A stretch of 64,000 nt of DNA from Kosakonia quasisacchari (GCF_004331415.1 NZ_SJOP01000006.1:62001-126000); one strand, 5' to 3'; shown: positions 26,744 through 35,747, numbered from the stretch's first letter. Numbers and translations are program-made. Notes: generated by a model from the letters alone, not told the origin.

Positions 26744-27556
26744 TCAGTTGTTAACCGGGATCACCGCGCCTTTATATTTGGTACGGATCCAGTCCTGAAT
26801 CTCTTTGGAGTGCAGTACGTTCACCAGTGCCACGATATCTTTTTTCTTCTCGTCACCACGGTGTACGGTAATGATGTTGGCATACGGGTTATTTTCGCCG
26901 CTTTCAACCGCGATCGGATCGTGAACCGGGTCAAGACCCGCATCAATCGCATAGTTCGCGTTGATCACCACCGCATCGCCTTCATCGTTGTTGTACATCT
27001 GCGGCAGCAGCGCCGCTTCCACGTTCGGCAGGAACTTCAGTTTTTTCGGGTTATCCACGATGTCATCGATACGCGCCGTCACTTTGTCGATACCCGGTTT
27101 CAGCTTGATGACGCCCTCTTTTTCGAAGATAGAGAGAATGCGCCCCTCTTCAGAGACCGCGTCACGCATGATGATTTTGCCGCCCTGCGGCAGATCTTTC
27201 AGCGATTTGTATTTTTTGGAGTAAATACCAATCGGCTCAATATGGATGGCACCTGCGCTAACAAAATCATAGGTTTTGTCGCCCGCGTGGTCTTTGATCA
27301 CGCTGTTCAGGTACGGAATGTGCTGGAAGTAGTTCGCGTCCAGTTCGCGGCTGGCCAGCGCCGTGTTCGGCAGGATGTAGTCCTGGAACGGTTTGATTTC
27401 CAGATCAATTCCCTGCTTCGCCAGAATCGGTTTTGCCTGTTCAAGGATTTCGGCATGTGGCACGTTTGACGCGCCTACGGTCAGCGTATCTGCCCAGGAG
27501 GAGAAGCTCAGCACGCTGAGGGTAGCTGCGGCAATCAGTGTCAGTGTTTTTTTCAT
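26744..27556 (-). CDS. MetQ-like periplasmic substrate-binding protein
   Basis: A 270-residue NlpA/MetQ-family binding protein, third gene of a MetNIQ-type transporter. The family motifs ANYFQHIPYLN and IYSKKYKSLKDLP are present. The signal peptide MKKTLTLIAAATLSVLSFSSWA lacks the lipobox cysteine usual in MetQ, so the mature protein would be soluble rather than a lipoprotein. A TTG-initiated frame extends 5 codons upstream; the ATG at 27556 has GGAAA at proper distance. Sulfur amino acid transport (methionine, homocysteine or cystathionine) is inferred from the divergent transsulfuration genes. Confidence 0.88.
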   Translation of the reverse strand: MKKTLTLIAAATLSVLSFSSWADTLTVGASNVPHAEILEQAKPILAKQGIDLEIKPFQDYILPNTALASRELDANYFQHIPYLNSVIKDHAGDKTYDFVSAGAIHIEPIGIYSKKYKSLKDLPQGGKIIMRDAVSEEGRILSIFEKEGVIKLKPGIDKVTARIDDIVDNPKKLKFLPNVEAALLPQMYNNDEGDAVVINANYAIDAGLDPVHDPIAVESGENNPYANIITVHRGDEKKKDIVALVNVLHSKEIQDWIRTKYKGAVIPVNN

Positions 27557-27574
27557 GATGTTGGTTTCCAATAA

Positions 27575-28243
27575 TTATCGTTTATCTAACAGAGAAGTAA
27601 TCACGTCGCCGCAGAACTGGATAATGAAGACGATGATAAGAATGGTCACCGTCGCCACCAGCGTGACGTCGTTATGGTTCCGCTGGAATCCTTCCAGATA
27701 AGCAAGATTGCCCAACCCGCCAGCGCCGATAACCCCGGCCATGGCGCTGTAGCTCACCAGCGCAATCAGCGTCACGGTGATCCCGGACACCAACGCAGGT
27801 GATGATTCGGGCAGTAACACCCGAAATACCAGTGTGCTCAACCGCGCGCCCATTGAACGCGTCGCCTCAATCACCCCTTTATCTACCTCGCGCAGCGCAA
27901 TCTCGACCAGACGCGCATAAAACGGCGCGGCACCGACGATAAGCGCAGGCAGCGCGGCGTTCGCGCCAAGAATGGTGCCAACGAGGGTTTTGGTAAACGG
28001 GATTAACAGCACAATCAAAATGATGAACGGAATAGAACGGAAGACGTTCACCACAATCGAAATCACGCTGTACAACGTACGGTTCTGGAACAGGCCGCCG
28101 CGCGCGGTGAGAAACAGCGCCAGACCGAGCACAATGCCCAGCACAAAGGTCGCCGCGCCCGACAGCGCTGTCATATACAGCGTCTCTTGCGTCGCCGCCC
28201 AGAGTTGCGCCCATTTCAGATGCGGAAAGAGGGAGTCAGCCAT
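27575..28243 (-). CDS. MetI-like ABC transporter permease
   Basis: A 222-residue permease with five to six helices. The EAA-type loop is EVDKGVIEATRSMGARLSTL. MetI-like ends GAGGLGNLAYLEGFQRNH are present. Its start overlaps the ATPase stop by 8 bp and the binding-protein gene follows after 18 bp. Confidence 0.9.
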   Translation of the reverse strand: MADSLFPHLKWAQLWAATQETLYMTALSGAATFVLGIVLGLALFLTARGGLFQNRTLYSVISIVVNVFRSIPFIILIVLLIPFTKTLVGTILGANAALPALIVGAAPFYARLVEIALREVDKGVIEATRSMGARLSTLVFRVLLPESSPALVSGITVTLIALVSYSAMAGVIGAGGLGNLAYLEGFQRNHNDVTLVATVTILIIVFIIQFCGDVITSLLDKR

Positions 28244-29258
28244 GTGTCACGACCTCGCTTTCAATATCCGTTTTGCTCAGGTCCGCAAGGATATTGTTCA
28301 GTTGTTCCGGGGTCGCCTTCACGTTCACCCATAATTGTCCAAAGACGCCGTGCGCGGTTTGCGACATCTTGCCGTGCAAAATGTTAAACGGCAGCCCATA
28401 GCGCAACGTCAGCTCGCCGACGATCGGTTGGTGCGTGCTGTGGCCGGTAAAGGTCAGCTTGATCACCGTGCCGTCGAGATCGCTGTTCAGCTCCGGGTTG
28501 AATGCCTCTTCTTCTTTATACTGGCTCACCTGGCGCACAAACTGTTTGGTGATCGGCTGTTGCGGATGAGTAAAAACGCTCAGCACATCGCCCTCTTCCA
28601 CCACTTTGCCATCCTCCATCACCGCCACGCGGTCACAAATCTTGCGCACCACATGCATTTCATGGGTGATCAGCACAATAGTCAGTTTGAAACGGCGATT
28701 AATATCCAGCAGCAAATCGAGGATCTGATCGGTGGTTTGCGGGTCCAGCGCCGAGGTGGCTTCATCGCACAACAGCACATCCGGGTTATTCGCCAGTGCG
28801 CGGGCAATACCCACACGCTGTTTCTGCCCGCCGCTCAATTGCGACGGATAAGCATTTTCCCGCCCTTTCAGCCCCACCAGCTCAATCAGTTCCGCTACGC
28901 GGGCGTTAATCTGTACTTTTGGCGCACCGGCAATTTGCATTGAAAAAGCGATGTTTTCGCTCACCGTGCGCGACCACAGTAAATTGAAGTGCTGAAAAAC
29001 CATGCTGATCTTCAGCCGCGCCTGGCGCAGGGTTTCCCCGCGTGCGGCGGCAATGTCCTGGCCATTAATTACGACGCTGCCGGAGGTCGGTTTTTCCAGC
29101 CCATTCAGCAAGCGAATCAGCGTACTTTTTCCGGCGCCGCTGTAGCCGATAATGCCGTAAATCTGCCCCTGCTCAACCGTCAGATTGACGCTGTCGACGG
29201 CGGTAATCGATGCCTTTCCCTGGTCGAAAATCTTGGAGATATTCCTGAGGACAATCAT
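28236..29258 (-). CDS. MetN-like ABC transporter ATPase
   Basis: A 340-residue ATPase of the methionine uptake family. Walker A is GYSGAGKSTL, signature LSGGQKQRVGIARAL and Walker B VLLCDEATSALDP. It has the C-terminal NIL/C2 regulatory domain (roughly residues 265-340) through which MetN senses methionine. The true metNIQ of E. coli is elsewhere, so this is probably a paralogous system. Confidence 0.9.
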   Translation of the reverse strand: MIVLRNISKIFDQGKASITAVDSVNLTVEQGQIYGIIGYSGAGKSTLIRLLNGLEKPTSGSVVINGQDIAAARGETLRQARLKISMVFQHFNLLWSRTVSENIAFSMQIAGAPKVQINARVAELIELVGLKGRENAYPSQLSGGQKQRVGIARALANNPDVLLCDEATSALDPQTTDQILDLLLDINRRFKLTIVLITHEMHVVRKICDRVAVMEDGKVVEEGDVLSVFTHPQQPITKQFVRQVSQYKEEEAFNPELNSDLDGTVIKLTFTGHSTHQPIVGELTLRYGLPFNILHGKMSQTAHGVFGQLWVNVKATPEQLNNILADLSKTDIESEVVTHG

Positions 29259-29653
29259 TCGTGGGTGTTTCCGTTTGGCAGTTTAGCGGTATGGATGTCC
29301 AGATGATAATAATCAGCCGCAGTTATAATTCAAATAACCAAATAGACATTACTTATAACCAAACACGCTAAAGGAGGTGAAGCAGGGGTTGTGACGATAA
29401 GACTTTATTTCACATTGTATTGCCGAAAATCGCATAACTGCGGCGAACGTAAGGGGAAAAGTGACTGAAATCAGCGCAAAAACCCGCTTTTCTGGCAATC
29501 AATCCATCCGGACGACTGTATGGCTCGCCATCCTGACGGCTAAATAGCGTTTTATATTTCTAAAAGCTCTAAACGCCGAATAAAGGTTATTTAAACAGGC
29601 AAAATGACAGACCTATCATCCGCACATCACGATTGTTTACGGGTGAATCTACA
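29259..29653. other. Divergent control region between the MetN-like and CBS genes
   Basis: A 395-bp gap with no gene. It contains two near-repeats (AATAACCAAAT at about 29333 and TATAACCAAAC at about 29355) that resemble CysB-type half-sites. I see no clear MetJ box array (AGACGTCT tandem). Confidence 0.4.
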
Positions 29654-31024
29654 ATGTCAGTCTTCCATTCAGTAACCGAATTGATCGGTCAAACACCGCT
29701 GTTGCAGTTACATAAACTGGCGAGCGGGCCATGCGAATTATTTCTCAAACTGGAAAACCAAAACCCCGGCGGATCGATTAAAGACCGGGTCGCGTTGTCG
29801 ATGATTAACGAAGCCGAACGCCTTGGTCTGCTCGCGCCCGGCGGGACAATTATTGAAGCCACTGCCGGTAACACCGGACTGGGGCTGGCGTTGATCGCCG
29901 CGCAAAAGGGCTATTCGCTGGTGCTGGTCGTGCCGGACAAAATGAGCCGCGAGAAGATTTTCCACCTGCGCGCGCTGGGTGCAAAAGTGGTGCTTACCCG
30001 CTCAGACGTTAACAAAGGCCATCCGGCTTACTACCAGGATTATGCGCGCCGCCTGGCGCAAGAGACGCCGGGCGCGTTTTACATCGACCAGTTCAATAAC
30101 GACGCGAACCCGCTGGCGCATACTTCCACCACCGCCCCGGAAATCTTCGCCCAACTGGATGGCAAAATCGACGCCATCGTCGTTGGCGTCGGCTCCGGCG
30201 GCACGCTTGGCGGGCTACAAGCCTGGTTCGCCAAACACTCGCCGCACACCGAGTTTGTGCTGGCCGATCCGGCCGGTTCGATCCTGGCCGATCAGGTTGA
30301 ACATGGCCGCTACAGCACACCAGGTTCCTGGTTGGTTGAAGGCATTGGCGAAGATTTTATTCCACCGCTGGCACACATTGACGGCGTGCGCAAAGCCTTC
30401 CGCATTACCGATCGCGAAGCCTTCGCCACCGCCAGAGAACTGCTGCAACAGGAAGGAATTTTAGCGGGATCGTCCACCGGGACGCTGCTCAGCGCTGCTC
30501 TGCGTTACTGCCAGGCGCAAACCACGCCAAAGCGCGTGGTGACGTTCGCCTGCGATAGCGGCAACAAATACCTGTCGAAGATGTTTAACGATGACTGGAT
30601 GCGCCAGCAAGGGTTGCTGAGCCGCCCTTCTAACGGCGACCTCACGGATTTTATCGCCCTGCGCCACGACGAAGGAGCAACCGTCACCGCCGCGCCAGAG
30701 GATAGCCTCGCCGCCGTGCTGGCGCGCATGCGCCTGTACGATATTTCGCAACTGCCGGTGCTGGAAAACGGCCAGGTAGTAGGCATTGTCGACGAGTGGG
30801 ATCTGATAAGCCACGTGCGCGGCGACAGTGCGCGTTTCGCGTTGCCGGTGAAAGCGGCGATGACCCGCAACGTGGAAATTCTTGATAAACACGCGCCGGA
30901 AAGCGCGCTGTACGCCATTTTCGATCGCGGCCTGGTGGCAGTGATCGCCGACAACGGCCGCTTTGTTGGCCTGATAACCCGCAGCGATGTGCTGACCACC
31001 TGGCGCAACCGTCTTGAACAATAA
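29654..31024 (+). CDS. mtcB: Cystathionine beta-synthase with CBS-domain pair
   Basis: A 456-residue PLP enzyme condensing homocysteine with serine (or O-acetylserine) to cystathionine. The PLP lysine is in NPGGSIKDRVALSM and the phosphate loop in EATAGNTGLGLALIAA. Two regulatory CBS motifs follow from about residue 340 (LRLYDISQLPVLENGQVVGI and GRFVGLITRSDV), as in eukaryotic enzymes and Klebsiella MtcB. The frame continues 7 codons upstream from a TTG; the ATG at 29654 gives the family start. The partner lyase follows 10 bp on. Confidence 0.9.
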   Translation: MSVFHSVTELIGQTPLLQLHKLASGPCELFLKLENQNPGGSIKDRVALSMINEAERLGLLAPGGTIIEATAGNTGLGLALIAAQKGYSLVLVVPDKMSREKIFHLRALGAKVVLTRSDVNKGHPAYYQDYARRLAQETPGAFYIDQFNNDANPLAHTSTTAPEIFAQLDGKIDAIVVGVGSGGTLGGLQAWFAKHSPHTEFVLADPAGSILADQVEHGRYSTPGSWLVEGIGEDFIPPLAHIDGVRKAFRITDREAFATARELLQQEGILAGSSTGTLLSAALRYCQAQTTPKRVVTFACDSGNKYLSKMFNDDWMRQQGLLSRPSNGDLTDFIALRHDEGATVTAAPEDSLAAVLARMRLYDISQLPVLENGQVVGIVDEWDLISHVRGDSARFALPVKAAMTRNVEILDKHAPESALYAIFDRGLVAVIADNGRFVGLITRSDVLTTWRNRLEQ

Positions 31025-31034
31025 GGGAAATAAA

Positions 31035-32177
31035 ATGAAAACACTGGCAACGCAGAGCGTCCACAGCGGCGCATTCAACGACCAACACGGCGCGGTGATG
31101 CCGCCCATTTACGCCACCTCCACGTTCGCGCAGCCTGCACCGGGGCAACACACCGGTTACGAATATTCGCGCAGCGGCAACCCGACGCGCCACGCGCTGG
31201 AAACGGCCATTGCCGAGCTGGAAGGCGGCACGCGTGGTTACGCGTTTGCTTCCGGCCTTGCCAGCATCTCCACCGTGCTGGAGTTGCTGGATAAAGACAG
31301 CCATCTGGTGGCAATTGATGATGTTTACGGCGGCACTTACCGCCTGATTGAAAATGTGCGCCGCCGCAGCGCCGGGTTACAGGTGAGCTGGGTCAAACCG
31401 GACGATATTGCCGGGCTCGAAGCCGCTATTCGCCCCGACACGCGGATGATCTGGGTGGAAACGCCAACCAACCCGTTGCTGAAGCTGGCGGATCTGGCGG
31501 CGATTGCCGCCATCGCCAAGCGTCACAATATTCTCAGCGTGGCAGATAACACTTTCGCGTCGCCGGTTATCCATCGCCCGCTGGAATTAGGGTTTGATAT
31601 CGTGGTGCATTCGGCCACGAAATACCTGAACGGGCACTCTGATGTGGTTGCTGGTTTGGCTGTGGTCGGCGATAACCCGGCGCTGGCTGAAAAACTCGGT
31701 TATCTGCAAAACGCCGTGGGCGGGGTGCTCGATCCGTTCAGCAGTTTCCTCACGTTACGCGGCATTCGCACGCTTTCCCTGCGCGTGGAGCGCCACAGCA
31801 GCAACGCGTTGGCTCTCGCCCGCTGGCTGGAACAGCAACCGCAGGTGGAAAAAGTCTGGTTCCCGTGGCTGGAATCGCACCCGCATTATCAGCTGGCGCG
31901 CAAACAGATGGCGCTGCCGGGCGGCATGATTTCGGTGGTCATCAAAGGCGACGACGCGCGGGCGACAGAGATTATCAATAAGCTGAAACTGTTTACGCTG
32001 GCGGAAAGCCTGGGCGGTGTAGAGAGCCTGGTCAGCCAGCCGTTTAGCATGACTCACGCGTCAATTCCGCTTGAACAGCGCCTGGCAAACGGCATCACAC
32101 CGCAGCTGATCCGCCTGTCGGTGGGCATTGAAGATGAACACGATCTAATTGCTGACTGGAAACACGCGCTGGCGTAA
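31035..32177 (+). CDS. mtcC: Cystathionine gamma-lyase (reverse transsulfuration)
   Basis: A 380-residue Cys/Met-metabolism PLP enzyme that cuts cystathionine to cysteine, 2-oxobutyrate and ammonia. The PLP lysine is in HSATKYLNGHSDV; YEYSRSGNPTR and SLGGVESLVSQP are also diagnostic. Gamma-lyase rather than gamma-synthase is inferred from pairing with a cystathionine beta-synthase. Together they allow methionine or homocysteine to serve as a cysteine source, as known for Klebsiella mtcBC. Confidence 0.87.
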   Translation: MKTLATQSVHSGAFNDQHGAVMPPIYATSTFAQPAPGQHTGYEYSRSGNPTRHALETAIAELEGGTRGYAFASGLASISTVLELLDKDSHLVAIDDVYGGTYRLIENVRRRSAGLQVSWVKPDDIAGLEAAIRPDTRMIWVETPTNPLLKLADLAAIAAIAKRHNILSVADNTFASPVIHRPLELGFDIVVHSATKYLNGHSDVVAGLAVVGDNPALAEKLGYLQNAVGGVLDPFSSFLTLRGIRTLSLRVERHSSNALALARWLEQQPQVEKVWFPWLESHPHYQLARKQMALPGGMISVVIKGDDARATEIINKLKLFTLAESLGGVESLVSQPFSMTHASIPLEQRLANGITPQLIRLSVGIEDEHDLIADWKHALA

Positions 32178-32188
32178 TCACGTAAACC

Positions 32189-32206
32189 GGGAGCCATCAG
32201 GCTCCC
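32189..32206 (+). terminator. Hairpin after mtcC
   Basis: A 7-bp stem GGGAGCC / GGCTCCC with a 4-nt loop between two convergent genes. There is no T-run, so terminator strength is doubtful. Confidence 0.45.
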
Positions 32207-33525
32207 TACGACGTTAACGGGCTATCCCACGCCGACACCACCTGGTTGCGGCCCTGTTTTTTCGCGGCATACAGCGCCCTATCGGCTCGGTGAATAAGGC
32301 CGCTGGCAATCATATGCGGCGGTTTACCTTCAAAATGCACTTGCCCGGCTTGCAATGTCGCCACACCAATACTGATGGTCAAAAAACCGGTCGGGCTGGC
32401 CGCGTGCGGTACGCTGAGCGCGTTGATATTGCCACGCACATCTTCGGCAACATTCATCGCCTGCATCAGGTTCGTCCCCGGCAGGATAATCAGAAACTCT
32501 TCGCCACCGTAACGGCTGACGTTATCGCCGCTGCGCAAGCGTGACGAGGTGAGCGTGCGGGCAACCAGGCGCAGGCAATCGTCCCCGGCCTGATGCCCCT
32601 GGGTATCGTTGTAGTTTTTGAAGTAGTCGATATCAGCCAGACACACCGACAGCGGAAAATCATCCTGCAAGGCGCGGGAAATCTCGGCTAGCAGACACTC
32701 ATCCATATAGCGACGGTTAAACAATCCGGTCAGGTGATCGTGTTGCGCGTACTGCTGCAATATTTTATTTGCGCTGGCGAGCTTGTGCTCCGCCTGCCGA
32801 CGTTCCGTGATATCAACCCACGTGACCGATAACCCCACCACCATATCCATGGCGTCATAGACCGGTACAGCCTGAATATCGTAACAGCGATCGCGCCAGC
32901 CCAACTCGCGTGACGGCAGCGCCTCGCGCTTATCCGCCAGGGCGAAATCCGTCAGGAAAAAAGGCCAGTAATCGGGCATCAAACGCTGAAAGTGATCCTC
33001 CGTTTCCAGCGCGTCGCCCAACAATTTTGCCATCGCCTTGTTGGACATCACCATACGGCCATGGCGATCAATCATACACAGCGCCACCGGCGTGGTTTCG
33101 TAAATGGTCTCCAGTTGCAGCACCCGCTCGCCAAGGTTGGAGATGTTGCGATCAATCCCGCGATAACCGCGCAGCTCGCCCTGCTCATCAAACAGCGGGA
33201 TGCCGCTGGTTTCCAGCACCACAATGCTACCATCGGCGCGTTGATTGCGGTTGACCAGGCCAGAAAACGCACGTTTCTCCATGACAATCGCGCCAAACGC
33301 GCCCGCCACACGTTCCGCTTCGCCGGGCGGCATAAAATCAAAAGGGGTTTTGCCAATGACCTCGTCGGGCGGTACGCCGAGTAATTCCGTTACGACCTCG
33401 GAAGACCACGTATAGCGTCCCTGCGCGTCAACTTCCCACACCCAGTCAGAATTGATGTGCAGCAATTCGAAGAGATGTTTTGCATCTTCGTCCTGGTGAT
33501 CCAGCCGTTTTTTTTCATTATTCAT
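32206..33525 (-). CDS. PAS-domain diguanylate cyclase
   Basis: A 439-residue cytoplasmic sensor. Two PAS domains (about residues 25-145 and 150-265, e.g. WVWEVDAQGRYTWSSEVV and PVALCMIDRHGRMVMSNKAM) precede a GGDEF domain with an intact active site RYGGEEFLIILPG. No membrane segment is seen. It should make c-di-GMP in response to a small-molecule or redox cue. The open frame is longer at the 5' end, but ATG 33525 has GGAAC upstream and begins MNNEKKRLDHQ. It could feed the c-di-GMP-controlled Lap system at 48-61 kb. Confidence 0.9.
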   Translation of the reverse strand: MNNEKKRLDHQDEDAKHLFELLHINSDWVWEVDAQGRYTWSSEVVTELLGVPPDEVIGKTPFDFMPPGEAERVAGAFGAIVMEKRAFSGLVNRNQRADGSIVVLETSGIPLFDEQGELRGYRGIDRNISNLGERVLQLETIYETTPVALCMIDRHGRMVMSNKAMAKLLGDALETEDHFQRLMPDYWPFFLTDFALADKREALPSRELGWRDRCYDIQAVPVYDAMDMVVGLSVTWVDITERRQAEHKLASANKILQQYAQHDHLTGLFNRRYMDECLLAEISRALQDDFPLSVCLADIDYFKNYNDTQGHQAGDDCLRLVARTLTSSRLRSGDNVSRYGGEEFLIILPGTNLMQAMNVAEDVRGNINALSVPHAASPTGFLTISIGVATLQAGQVHFEGKPPHMIASGLIHRADRALYAAKKQGRNQVVSAWDSPLTS

Positions 33526-34288
33526 GGTTTCTGTTCCGCATGGCCCGCTATGCGCGCAACAACTTGCCTGGTCAGCGTGGTGAAGGCAAGAAATATTCAC
33601 CACAAAAATACATCTATCTATTTTGTTAAATTCTTCACTAACCCGTTGAAAGTAAAAAATTAACACTTATTTTGGGAAGGTTTTTTACCAGCATTCCTGT
33701 CTCAGAGAGCCGGTTTTGCGCCTGCTTACAATGCCTCCTATTACCAGAGGTAAAATAGCCAAACTTATTGCACCAAGACTTTTCGCACAGCTTATCGCTT
33801 ATTAAAAACAATGAATATCGACAGCAGAAAAAATAAAAATATCACCCTACAGGATGACCAGCATGATTGTGTCGTCGGTCATCGGTGCGGGCGCATTCCG
33901 CTCTGCCATAAGCTGAAACGTTAAAAGAATGATATAAAGCAAAAAGTTAGTTAATAATGAATTATTAACAGCATTGTTCTAAATATCCCTTTTGCCTTTA
34001 TTTTAAAAATTAAACGCCGCTCTTTTCGAAATGTCGTTGAATATTATTGTGCATACTTCACCTGCAAGGTGAAAATCTGTCACATAATCGGTAATAAATG
34101 CGAGGTTCAGGATTAACTCAAACGTATTGTCTTTTCCACATCATCACAATATTGATGCCACGACGCACCATTTTTTGTGCCAAATACCACGCTTTCTTCC
34201 ATCTATTTGAAGGATCGAAATTCTCTGGCGTATGCTCTGATAATGAGACTTTTAACCCTACTGACGCTCATGACAGGAGCCGCACCTG
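33526..34288. other. AT-rich non-coding region with a possible permease remnant
   Basis: A 763-bp gap with no convincing gene. At 33841-33912 the plus strand reads ITLQ, then after a one-base shift TSMIVSSVIGAGAFRSA. This resembles the first membrane helix of APC-family amino-acid antiporters (GSMIGAGIF motif) and is followed at once by a stop. It may be the stub of a deleted gene. The small open frame at 34098-34289 has no ribosome site or family resemblance. Confidence 0.35.
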
Positions 34289-35005
34289 ATGGATCCGTTT
34301 CAGCAGATATTGAAATCGACACTCGCCCGTACCGATGACGCACCGCAGGCCGTCAAGCCCCAGGCATTGCTGGAAGCGGAGTTAAAACCGAGGATTGCCC
34401 ACATTGCAGTGGACGACTTCCTCTCGCTTGCCAAAGCGCGCAGGACCATTTATACCCTCGGCAAAGATTTACCCATTGCCGAAGATAACGTGGTTGAAAT
34501 TATTAAAGAGGCTATCCGCCAGGCGCCGTCGGCATTTAACTCACAAAGTTCGCGGGCGCTGATCCTGCTTGGTAAAGAGCATGATCGTTTCTGGGAGATG
34601 GTGCGCGATCAGCTGCGCAAAGTGATCCCGGCGGAGAGCTTTCATGCCACCTCCGATAAACTCGACGGCTTTGCCGCCGCAGCCGGTTCCGTGCTGTTTT
34701 TTGAAGATCAGGAAGTGGTCACTCATCTGCAGCGTCAGTACATCGCTTATGCCGACAATTTCCCCGTCTGGTCAGAACAGAGCAGCGGTATCGCCCAGTA
34801 CGCGGTGTGGCTGGCGCTGGCGGAAAAGAGCATTGGCACCAATCTGCAACACTACAACCCGTTAATTGATCTCGATGTTCGCGCCGCGTGGCAAATCCCG
34901 GAAAGCTGGAAGCTGCGCGCAGAAATGAATTTTGGTTCGATTGTCGCTGCCGCTGACGAAAAGAGCTATATCGACGACGATAAGCGCTTTATCGTCGCGA
35001 GATAA
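34289..35005 (+). CDS. Nitroreductase-family protein
   Basis: A 238-residue flavoprotein of the nitroreductase fold; substrate unknown. The FMN-binding region LAKARRTIYTLGKDLPI near residue 48 and RQAPSAFNSQSSRALIL near residue 80 are characteristic. Residues 150-170 (SSGIAQYAVWLALAEKSIG) fit the second conserved block. The fungal Frm2/Hbn1-like subgroup shares this R-R-T-I-Y start. The ATG has AGGAG 8 bp upstream. It is a single gene with its own terminator. Confidence 0.85.
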   Translation: MDPFQQILKSTLARTDDAPQAVKPQALLEAELKPRIAHIAVDDFLSLAKARRTIYTLGKDLPIAEDNVVEIIKEAIRQAPSAFNSQSSRALILLGKEHDRFWEMVRDQLRKVIPAESFHATSDKLDGFAAAAGSVLFFEDQEVVTHLQRQYIAYADNFPVWSEQSSGIAQYAVWLALAEKSIGTNLQHYNPLIDLDVRAAWQIPESWKLRAEMNFGSIVAAADEKSYIDDDKRFIVAR

Positions 35006-35036
35006 AGATATTGCCCGCTGAGCGGGCAATATCTTT
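35004..35036 (+). terminator. Terminator after the nitroreductase gene
   Basis: Near-perfect hairpin AAAGATATTGCCCGCT / AGCGGGCAATATCTTT overlapping the stop codon region, ending in TTT. Confidence 0.8.
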
Positions 35037-35071
35037 CTGGCTACCGTGTATTGTTATTGTGCAAATTTTGG

Positions 35072-35101
35072 TTGGATGACGTGCAAGAGCCTGCGTATAC
35101 T
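35072..35101 (+). promoter_or_regulatory. ccdAB promoter
   Basis: TTGGAT (-35) and TATACT (-10) with an 18-bp spacer, 30 bp before ccdA. It overlaps a TA-rich TATACTACACACATATATACACA stretch (23 bases at 35096-35118 on the plus strand) that could bind the CcdA/CcdB complex. Confidence 0.5.
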
Positions 35102-35130
35102 ACACACATATATACACAGGAGTGAATGCC

Positions 35131-35376
35131 ATGCCTGCTGCTGCAGCTAAACAGAGAAACAAGCAAAACGTCAGTGTGACCGTCGAGCGCGACCTACTGG
35201 AACTCGCGCGCAAAGAGGGCATCAACCTTTCAAAAATGCTGGCGACCGCCTTGCAAGGTGAACTTCGCAATCTGGCAGCTGAGCGCTGGAAGCGCGAAAA
35301 TGCCGCCGCCATTGCCGATTTAAATGAATTCATTGCCGAACGCGGGCACTTCTCGGATGAACACAGGAAGTTTTAA
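35131..35376 (+). CDS. ccdA: CcdA-like antitoxin
   Basis: An 81-residue antitoxin. The N-terminal half is a ribbon-helix-helix DNA-binding domain (NKQNVSVTVERDLLELARKE). The C-terminal tail (ENAAAIADLNEFIAERGHFS) matches the flexible CcdB-binding segment ending in the conserved G-x-F-[SA]-D-E. ATG 35131 follows AGGAG at 8 bp; a GTG three codons upstream overlaps the site. The stop is 3 bp before ccdB, so the pair is co-translated and autoregulated. Confidence 0.9.
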   Translation: MPAAAAKQRNKQNVSVTVERDLLELARKEGINLSKMLATALQGELRNLAAERWKRENAAAIADLNEFIAERGHFSDEHRKF

Positions 35377-35379
35377 TCC

Positions 35380-35691
35380 ATGCAATATTCGGTTTATCGG
35401 AACAAAAGTAACAGCCGGGATTTCCCGTTTCTGCTGGATGTACAGAGCGATATTATCGGTAGCATGAACTCGCGGGTGGTGATCCCGCTCTGCCCACTGG
35501 CGGATTACAAAGATCGCCGCCGGGTTGAGAGGTTAAATCCGGTACTGGAGATCGAAGGGAACTCGTATTTGTTACTGACCCATGATCTTGCAGGCGTCAG
35601 CCTGACGATTTTGGGTGAAGAGGTTTGCAGTATGCGCGCGCAGCGCGACGTTATCCGCAACGCGATGGATTTTATTTTTGACGGGATTTGA
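35380..35691 (+). CDS. ccdB: CcdB-like toxin, DNA gyrase inhibitor
   Basis: A 103-residue toxin that traps gyrase on DNA. It aligns with F-plasmid CcdB in FPFLLDVQSDIIGSMNSRVV, ILGEEVCSM and the C-terminal DFIFDGI, which corresponds to the WGI gyrase-contact end (here DGI; the Trp of F-plasmid CcdB is replaced by Asp). A chromosomal stand-alone copy with no plasmid genes nearby. Toxicity may be altered by the Trp change. Confidence 0.92.
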   Translation: MQYSVYRNKSNSRDFPFLLDVQSDIIGSMNSRVVIPLCPLADYKDRRRVERLNPVLEIEGNSYLLLTHDLAGVSLTILGEEVCSMRAQRDVIRNAMDFIFDGI

Positions 35692-35723
35692 AGTGACTGA
35701 ACATCTTAAATGCTCAGTCACTT
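35691..35723 (+). terminator. Terminator after ccdB
   Basis: Stem AAGTGACTGA / TCAGTCACTT, 13-nt loop, followed by TATTG. Confidence 0.75.
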
Positions 35724-35747
35724 TATTGCTGGAAACACGAGCAAATT

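Noticed and set aside
29270..29640. MetJ box array for the sulfur genes
   Set aside because: I looked for tandem AGACGTCT-like octamers and found none convincing.
34098..34289. Small 63-codon frame before the nitroreductase gene
   Set aside because: No ribosome site, no recognisable family, and it runs into the start codon of the next gene in an AT-rich gap.
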